Shown one piece after another: positions 59,080 to 64,000 of a stretch of 64,000 bases of DNA. The first letter of the stretch is position 1, and the number at the start of each line of letters is the position of its first letter. Made by a program: the position numbers and the translations under genes. This DNA is from Brevundimonas vesicularis (GTDB lineage: Bacteria > Pseudomonadota > Alphaproteobacteria > Caulobacterales > Caulobacteraceae): the NCBI RefSeq assembly GCF_014204545.1, contig NZ_JACHLJ010000001.1, positions 682,001-746,000 on the forward strand. The letters are read 5' to 3'. The notes under the pieces are model-generated. The model had not been told where the DNA came from, made no database searches, and saw only the letters and a program-made list of their open reading frames with translations.

Positions 59080-59241
59080 ATGACCTATATCGAACCCACC
59101 CCGACCGCGCCGCAACCCGAGATCCAGCCTGAACCGGCGCAGCAACCGGAAATACAGCCATCAGACACCCCCGACGAAGTTCCGCCAATGGAACCGGATG
59201 GTGGCGGTGAAGGTGATTCGCGGCCTTACGGCGCTGGGTAA
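59080..59241 (+). CDS. Pro/Glu-rich small protein (53 aa)
   Basis: A 53-residue acidic, Pro/Glu/Gln-rich protein with repeats (PEIQP at about residues 13-17 and 23-27) and a Gly-rich end; no hydrophobic segment, predicted disordered. The ATG at 59080 follows AAGGAG with good spacing and an EcfG-like promoter, which together make it a credible gene despite its length. Similar short Pro-rich proteins without function occur in Caulobacterales, as far as I recall. Confidence 0.6.
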   Translation: MTYIEPTPTAPQPEIQPEPAQQPEIQPSDTPDEVPPMEPDGGGEGDSRPYGAG

Positions 59242-59293
59242 AGTCAAACTCACGAGCGCTTGAGGATCGCGACAGTAAAACGGAGTTCCCGAC

Positions 59294-59318
59294 GGAACCG
59301 TCACCGAGTCACTGGGTT
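59294..59318 (+). promoter_or_regulatory. EcfG-like general stress promoter for the KGG gene
   Basis: GGAAC, 17 bases, GTT (as GGTT), the same arrangement as at 59002-59026. The GTT lies 38 bases before the ATG at 59357, leaving a short leader ending in AAAGGAACACG, which contains the ribosome-binding site. Confidence 0.62.
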
Positions 59319-59356
59319 CACTCAGCAAGCGCAACGGCAGCACTGAAAGGAACACG

Positions 59357-59578
59357 ATGGACAGCCAACCCACACGACCCTCCGGCGTTTCCAAGCGAGG
59401 TTTCGCCTCCATGGATCCCGAACGTCAGCGCGAAATCGCGCGCAAAGGGGGCGCCAGCGTCCCCAGTGAAAAACGCAGCTTCTCCCAAGACCGCAGCCTC
59501 GCCGCACAGGCCGGCCGCAAGGGTGGCGAAGCGTCGCACGGAACCAAGAAAGATGCGGACGCAGCCGAAGGGCAGTAG
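59357..59578 (+). CDS. KGG-domain stress-induced protein (YciG-like)
   Basis: A 73-residue very hydrophilic basic protein. Two KGG units are present: REIARKGGASVPSEKRSF (KGG at about 30-32) and AQAGRKGGEAS (about 55-57), the layout of YciG/GsiB-like proteins that accumulate in general stress or stationary phase and are thought to be disordered protectants. The start follows AAAGGAACACG, an EcfG-like promoter lies upstream and a strong terminator downstream, so it is monocistronic. Confidence 0.88.
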   Translation: MDSQPTRPSGVSKRGFASMDPERQREIARKGGASVPSEKRSFSQDRSLAAQAGRKGGEASHGTKKDADAAEGQ

Positions 59579-59600
59579 TCGGCAAGACTAGATACAAACA

Positions 59601-59635
59601 GGGCGGCCCATCGATCGATGCGCCGCCCTTTTTCT
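59601..59635 (+). terminator. Terminator between the KGG gene and egtBD
   Basis: GGGCGGC and GCCGCCC close a hairpin with an internally self-complementary centre (CATCGATCGATG), followed by TTTTTC on the plus strand. It begins 22 bases after the KGG gene stop. On the minus strand TGTTTG follows, so it may also end egtBD. Confidence 0.88.
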
Positions 59636-59661
59636 TGTCCGCGATCAGACGCGCACTCGTC

Positions 59662-61821
59662 TCAGGCGCGCAGGACCGCCAAGGCCACGCTCGGCGCCGG
59701 AGAGGTATCGATGCGGACGACCGTCCAGCCGGAGGCGGCCGCCATGGCCTGAATCGATTCAGCCGTGAACTTGCGCGAGCTTTCGGTGTGGATCGTCTCG
59801 CCGGTCATGAAGCGGAATGTCCGCTCTCCGATGTGCGCGGCGGTCGGCGCAATCGCCTGCAGATGCATTTCCATGCGCGAGGCGTCCGGGTTCCACACGG
59901 CGCGGTGAACAAAGGCGTCCACGTCGAAATCAGCATCCAACTCATGGTTGGCGCGGACCAGAACATTGCGATTGAAAGCCGCCGTCACGCCCTGGCTGTC
60001 GTCATAGGCGGCGACCAGGATCGCAGGGTCTTTGACCAGATCGACGCCCAGAATGAACAACGCCCCCTCGCCCAGCATCCGACGCGCCGCCGCCAGGAAG
60101 GCTTCGGCCTCATCCGGTTGCAGATTGCCGATGGTCGAGCCGGGGAAGAAGCCGATCCGACGCCCCGACGGCAGGTCGTCAGGCAGCGGCGCCAAATGCT
60201 CGAAATCCCCCAGAACCGGCTGCACGAGTAGCTTCGGATAATCAGTGCGGACGCGCATGGCGGCGTCCGTCAGGGCGCTCTCGCTGATGTCGAGGGGGAC
60301 GTAGGCGCCGAGGTCGGTGGCGGCGTCCAACAAAATCCGCGTTTTCTCGCTGGCGCCGGATCCGAACTCGACCAGCACGGCGTCAGGGCCGAAGTCGGCC
60401 GTCAACTCCGCTGCGCGATCGCGCAACAGCGCCATTTCCTGCCTGGTCGGATAGTATTCGGGCAGCACGGTGATGTCTTCGAACAGACGTGACCCGTCCG
60501 CGTCATAGAACCACTTCGGCGGCACCGCCTTTTGCGCGCGCGACAGCCCTTCGATCATATCCTTTCGAAAGGCGGCGGTTTGGGCGTCGTCCGCGGCGGC
60601 GTCTTGAGCCACGGTCCGATCTTCAGCCAGTCTCAAACCCATGAAGGCCCACCTCTGTTGGGGATAGAAGAAGTTGCGATAGGTGATGCGGTCATGGCCC
60701 GGCGGCGTGGCGAACGACCCGCCCCGCAGCACCATCTGATTGGCCATGAACTTGCCGTTGTATTCGGCGGCGGTGCCCGGCGTCGGCTGGAACCCGGGAT
60801 AGGGGGCATAGGCGCTGGACGTCCACTGCCACACTTCGCCAGCCAGGTTCGAGAACGCATCAGGCGAAGTGGCGGCGGCATGTTCCCATTCCGCCTCGGA
60901 CGGCAGCCGCTTGCCGGCCCAATGGGCGTAGGCGTCGGCCTCGTAAAAGCTGATGTGGCGAACCGGCGCGGCAGGATCGACAGGAATGCGCCCCGTCAGA
61001 CCCATCACGGTCCAGTCGCCATCCACCTGACGCCAGTACAGCGGCGCGGCCCAGCCCTCGGCCTTGACCGTCGCCCAACCATCCGACAGCCATAGGTCGG
61101 AACGCGAATAGCCGCCATCCTGGATGAAGGCGATCCAGTCGCCGTTCGTCACCAGATCCGCAGCCAGAGCAAACGGCTCCAGCCAGACACGGTGCGCAGG
61201 CCCCTCATTGTCGAAGGCGAAGCCCGATTGGTCATGGCCAATCGTCACCAGCCCGCCGTCGAACGCCACCGTTCCACCGTGCGTATCTTGAAGCGTATCG
61301 CTCCTGGGCTCGATCTCATAGGCGGCGGGATCGAGCGGAGAGCGCGACATCAGGTTCAGCATATCCATCAGGAAAAGCTCCTGATGCTGCTGGTCGTGGT
61401 GCAGGCCCAGCTCAAACAGATAACGTTGATGGCCGCTGGTCTCGCCCTGCGCCAGCCAGGCGACCATCCGGCGGTCGATCTCGCGCCGATACGCCAGAAC
61501 CTCATCGACGGACGGCCGGGTCATCAGCCCGCGCTGATCCCGCCTGACCCGCTCGCCCAGGGCCTCATAGTAGGAGTTGAACAGCTGCTGAAAACGCGGA
61601 TCGACAGGATGGTAGTCGGGATCGGACGACAGGATCATCGCCTCGAAAAACCAGCTGGTGTGCGCCAGATGCCATTTCCCTGGGCTGCAATCCGCCATCG
61701 ACTGAACTGACAGATCCTCGGCAGACAGACCTTCAGCCAGATCGATCATGCCTGCGCGAACAGCCTTGAACCGCGCCACGTCTGACGCAACCCGCGGGTC
61801 GGGTTCGGAGCGCGCATTCAT
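59662..61821 (-). CDS. egtBD: Fused ergothioneine enzyme EgtB-EgtD
   Basis: A single 719-residue protein combining two ergothioneine steps. The N-terminal half (about 1-400) is EgtB-like: a DinB-type region with iron ligands His51 (WHLAHTSWFFE), His142 and His146 (HHDQQHQE), then an FGE-sulfatase fold (HRVWLEPFALA, RLPSEAEWEHAA, LRGGSFATP). The C-terminal half (about 415-719) is EgtD, the histidine N-alpha trimethyltransferase, with EYYPTRQE and the SAM loop VEFGSGASEKT. Domain order is EgtB then EgtD, the reverse of fungal Egt1. No egtA, egtC or egtE is nearby. The ATG at 61821 is preferred; a TTG at 61890 is possible. Confidence 0.9.
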   Translation of the reverse strand: MNARSEPDPRVASDVARFKAVRAGMIDLAEGLSAEDLSVQSMADCSPGKWHLAHTSWFFEAMILSSDPDYHPVDPRFQQLFNSYYEALGERVRRDQRGLMTRPSVDEVLAYRREIDRRMVAWLAQGETSGHQRYLFELGLHHDQQHQELFLMDMLNLMSRSPLDPAAYEIEPRSDTLQDTHGGTVAFDGGLVTIGHDQSGFAFDNEGPAHRVWLEPFALAADLVTNGDWIAFIQDGGYSRSDLWLSDGWATVKAEGWAAPLYWRQVDGDWTVMGLTGRIPVDPAAPVRHISFYEADAYAHWAGKRLPSEAEWEHAAATSPDAFSNLAGEVWQWTSSAYAPYPGFQPTPGTAAEYNGKFMANQMVLRGGSFATPPGHDRITYRNFFYPQQRWAFMGLRLAEDRTVAQDAAADDAQTAAFRKDMIEGLSRAQKAVPPKWFYDADGSRLFEDITVLPEYYPTRQEMALLRDRAAELTADFGPDAVLVEFGSGASEKTRILLDAATDLGAYVPLDISESALTDAAMRVRTDYPKLLVQPVLGDFEHLAPLPDDLPSGRRIGFFPGSTIGNLQPDEAEAFLAAARRMLGEGALFILGVDLVKDPAILVAAYDDSQGVTAAFNRNVLVRANHELDADFDVDAFVHRAVWNPDASRMEMHLQAIAPTAAHIGERTFRFMTGETIHTESSRKFTAESIQAMAAASGWTVVRIDTSPAPSVALAVLRA

Positions 61822-61923
61822 GTCAGCTGTTCCGTCCGACACCAGCCCCAGCGCCTTGTCAGTACCGATCAAACGCACCAACAAAGCCAAGGTTCCTAGG
61901 GACTTGCCGTTCGGGATCGCCCA

Positions 61924-63135
61924 TCAGCGCATCGGCCGCCCGCCATGTTTGGCGTATTCCAAGCGCGCGATAGTGCGATTGTGGACCTCGTCCGGGCCGT
62001 CGGCGATGCGCAGGGTGCGGACACCGGCGTAGAGTTCGGCCAAGGGCGTGTCGCCTGACACACCGGCGCCGCCGAACGCCTGAATGGCGTCGTCGATGAT
62101 CTGCAAGGCCATCCTCGGCGCAGCGACCTTGATCTGGGCGATCTCGGAGCGGGCGTTCTTGGCCCCCGCCTGATCCATCATCCAGGCGGCCTTCAGCACC
62201 AAAAGACGGCACATCTCGATGTTGGTGCGCGCCTCCGCCACGCGCTGTTCCCAGACCGAATGCTCGGCCAACTGTTTCTTGAACGCGGTTCGGTTCAGCA
62301 GCCGCGTCACCATCAGCTCCAGCGCCCGCTCGGCCGCACCGATGGTGCGCATGCAGTGGTGAATGCGGCCCGGGCCAAGCCGCCCCTGAGCGATCTCGAA
62401 GCCCCTGCCCTCGCCCGCGATCAGGTTCTCGACCGGCACACGGACGTTCTCCAGCACGACCTCGGCATGGCCGATCGGCTTTTCGTCATAGCCGAACACC
62501 GACAGCATCCGCTCGACGCGGAATCCCGGCGTGTCGGCCGGCACGATGATCTGCGACTGCTGGGCGTGGGATGCGGCGTCAGGGTCGGTCTTGCCCATGA
62601 CGATGGTCACGGCCAGATTCGGATGGCCCATATTGGTCGACCACCACTTGCGGCCGTTAATGACATAGTGATCGCCGTCCCGCTCAATCCGGGTCTGGAT
62701 GTTGGTGGCGTCGGACGAGGCGACCTCAGGCTCGGTCATCAGGAAGGCCGAACGGATTTCGCCGGCCATCAGGGGCTTCAGCCAGCGCGCCTGCTGTTCG
62801 GCGTTCCCGTACATATGGAGCACCTCCATATTGCCGGTGTCGGGGGCGTTGCAGTTGAACACCTCGGCCGACCACAGATGCCGCCCCATCATCTCGGCCA
62901 GCGGCGCGTATTCCAGATTGGTCAGACCCGCCCCGTGTTCGCCGGGCAGGAACATATTCCACAGTCCGGCTTCCTTCGCGGCTGCCTTCATCGTCTCCAT
63001 GACCGGCGGCTGACGGTTCGAATCCTCGCGCACCTGGGCGAAATATTCGGCTTCGCGCGGGATGACCTGCTCGTCCAGGAAGCGACGGACTCGGGCGTGC
63101 CAATCCAGGGCGCGGTCGGAATGTTTGAAGTCCAT
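61924..63135 (-). CDS. Acyl-CoA dehydrogenase family protein (ACAD10/11-like)
   Basis: FAD-dependent alpha,beta-dehydrogenase of acyl-CoA thioesters, 403 residues. N-terminal helical domain (about 1-125), flavin-contact segment [16 protein letters not shown], beta domain with [15 protein letters not shown], and C-terminal helices with [21 protein letters not shown] and [19 protein letters not shown]. The last motif resembles the ACAD10/11-type group. It follows an SCP2 gene on the same strand but with a terminator between them. The substrate is not predictable. Confidence 0.92.
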   Translation of the reverse strand: MDFKHSDRALDWHARVRRFLDEQVIPREAEYFAQVREDSNRQPPVMETMKAAAKEAGLWNMFLPGEHGAGLTNLEYAPLAEMMGRHLWSAEVFNCNAPDTGNMEVLHMYGNAEQQARWLKPLMAGEIRSAFLMTEPEVASSDATNIQTRIERDGDHYVINGRKWWSTNMGHPNLAVTIVMGKTDPDAASHAQQSQIIVPADTPGFRVERMLSVFGYDEKPIGHAEVVLENVRVPVENLIAGEGRGFEIAQGRLGPGRIHHCMRTIGAAERALELMVTRLLNRTAFKKQLAEHSVWEQRVAEARTNIEMCRLLVLKAAWMMDQAGAKNARSEIAQIKVAAPRMALQIIDDAIQAFGGAGVSGDTPLAELYAGVRTLRIADGPDEVHNRTIARLEYAKHGGRPMR

Positions 63136-63185
63136 GTCGTTTCCTCTTTCCCGTTCGCGCTTCTATCGAGCGCTCGATACGAAAA

Positions 63186-63215
63186 CGGCGCGGCCCCTGA
63201 TCAGGAGCCGCGCCG
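63186..63215 (-). terminator. Terminator after the SCP2 gene
   Basis: A nearly perfect palindrome (CGGCGCGGC, then CCTGATCAGG in the centre, then GCCGCGCCG) followed on the minus strand by TTTTCG. It lies 26 bases after the SCP2 stop, upstream of the acyl-CoA dehydrogenase. Confidence 0.85.
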
Positions 63216-63240
63216 CCATAACTGGTCGTTCAGACTGGCA

Positions 63241-63546
63241 TCAACGCTTCAGCAGCGGCGCCAGCTTCTGGGCGATCATCATGTCGCCGGCGATCTTCAG
63301 CTTGCCTTGCATGAAGGCCATCATCGGGTCCAGCTTGCCATCCGACAGCGCCATGAAGTCATCCCACTTCATCGAGACGGTGGCGTCGGCGGGCTTGTCC
63401 TCGTTCGTCACCGTGTTCGGCGTGGAGGCGCCGTCGATGTAGATCTTGCCCTCCTCGCCGAGGTCGAGCTTGACGGTCTTGCCGAGGCCGGAGTTGTCGC
63501 CGACGGCGCCGCGGATGTGTTCGGTGACTTGTGCGAGATCGGGCAT
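63241..63546 (-). CDS. SCP2 sterol-binding domain protein
   Basis: A 101-residue single-domain SCP2 protein, the fold that binds lipids or acyl-CoA in a hydrophobic tunnel. DLGEEGKIYIDG, DATVSMKWDDFMALSDGKLDPMMAFMQGKLKIAGDM (cited in parts) and the final MIAQKLAPLL follow the family pattern, in which the MKW...GKL segment leads to the C-terminal helix. It sits upstream of an acyl-CoA dehydrogenase, suggesting a shared fatty-acyl context; that link is inference. Confidence 0.92.
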   Translation of the reverse strand: MPDLAQVTEHIRGAVGDNSGLGKTVKLDLGEEGKIYIDGASTPNTVTNEDKPADATVSMKWDDFMALSDGKLDPMMAFMQGKLKIAGDMMIAQKLAPLLKR

Positions 63547-63632
63547 TGGGGGCGTCTCCCTGTTGGACGTTATGAACTACGGGTTAGCCCGCATCGGCGG
63601 GGGCGCCAAGATCACGTCGGGGAAAGGTCTGA

Positions 63633-63911
63633 TCACTTCTCCGGATCGCCGTCGCGGAACCGCCATTTCATCGCCAGCACGCCGGACGCCATCACGAGGG
63701 CGCACGCGTTGGCGACCGTGACAGGCCAGGCCTGCGTCATGACGCCATAGACGACCCACAACACAAAACAGGTCACGGTCAGAGAATAGGTCTTCAGGCT
63801 GACCGATGACGCGTCGCGCTCCTTCCAGATCTTGACCGCTTGAGGCGCGAAGCTGGTGATCGAGCAGATCGCAGCCGCCGAGCCGACGATATTGGCGATC
63901 AGGTCGCTCAT
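63633..63911 (-). CDS. SemiSWEET-type sugar transporter
   Basis: Small inner-membrane protein, 92 residues, with three hydrophobic helices (about 5-25, 39-60, 64-83), one SWEET triple-helix bundle; two copies pair to form a transporter. The PQ-loop sequence SFAPQAVKIWKERDASSVSLKTYSL contains the characteristic Pro-Gln of helix 1. SemiSWEETs carry sucrose or other sugars; the substrate here is unknown. It is the last gene in the window. Confidence 0.9.
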   Translation of the reverse strand: MSDLIANIVGSAAAICSITSFAPQAVKIWKERDASSVSLKTYSLTVTCFVLWVVYGVMTQAWPVTVANACALVMASGVLAMKWRFRDGDPEK

Positions 63912-64000
63912 GCCGTGATCGTCGATGTGACGTTGAGGCTAAGTCTACACATGCCGCAGTCTCGGCGGCCGCCCAAGGGATGTCAGCGTCGAACGCCAGG

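Overview
The window looks like chromosome from a Caulobacterales alphaproteobacterium, most likely Brevundimonas or a close relative. The DNA is strongly GC-rich. The order lpxD-skp-bamA-rseP-dxr-cdsA-uppS-frr-pyrH-tsf-rpsB, a full 14-subunit nuo operon with separate nuoC and nuoD, a short prolyl-tRNA synthetase, and a cicA-type phosphatase between clpP and clpX all fit that group. The genus is inferred from gene order and protein style, not from a search.

Layout. 1-11770 (minus strand): envelope, isoprenoid and translation genes, entering from rpsB and leaving the window inside fabZ. 11998-16643: a DUF4142 lipoprotein, a DUF3224 protein and the replicative polymerase dnaE. 17029-17652: an exported MsrA on the plus strand. 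17667-41236: one nearly unbroken minus-strand run of tightly spaced, often stop/start-overlapping genes. In transcription order it reads nuoABCDE-(87-aa membrane protein)-nuoF-(lipoprotein)-nuoG-nuoH-(63-aa lipoprotein)-nuoIJKLMN-birA-coaX-rnj-(302-aa membrane protein)-DUF3088-DUF1467-proS-lolC/E-lolD.

41442-48479 is the most accessory-looking part. It holds an AbgT-family transporter, two nearly identical tRNA-Asp genes each followed by a hairpin that includes the tRNA 3' end, a glycosyltransferase, a large autotransporter with calcium-binding-type Asp repeats, and tRNA-Val. 48514-57771 is the protein quality-control cluster hup-lon-clpX-cicA-clpP-tig, interrupted by a plus-strand cassette of three tiny overlapping genes and by two uncharacterised genes. 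57963-63911 carries a metallo-beta-lactamase hydrolase, a small stress-type cluster (a DUF883-like protein, a 53-aa Pro-rich protein, a KGG protein) with three EcfG-like promoter matches, a fused EgtB-EgtD ergothioneine enzyme, an acyl-CoA dehydrogenase, an SCP2 protein and a SemiSWEET transporter.

Most of the window is conserved housekeeping DNA. I see no CRISPR array, phage, insertion sequence or integrative element. The best candidates for undescribed biology are the three-gene micro-cassette between lon and clpX, the three small genes embedded in the nuo operon, the EcfG-like micro-regulon, the EgtB-EgtD fusion and the paired tRNA-tail hairpins.
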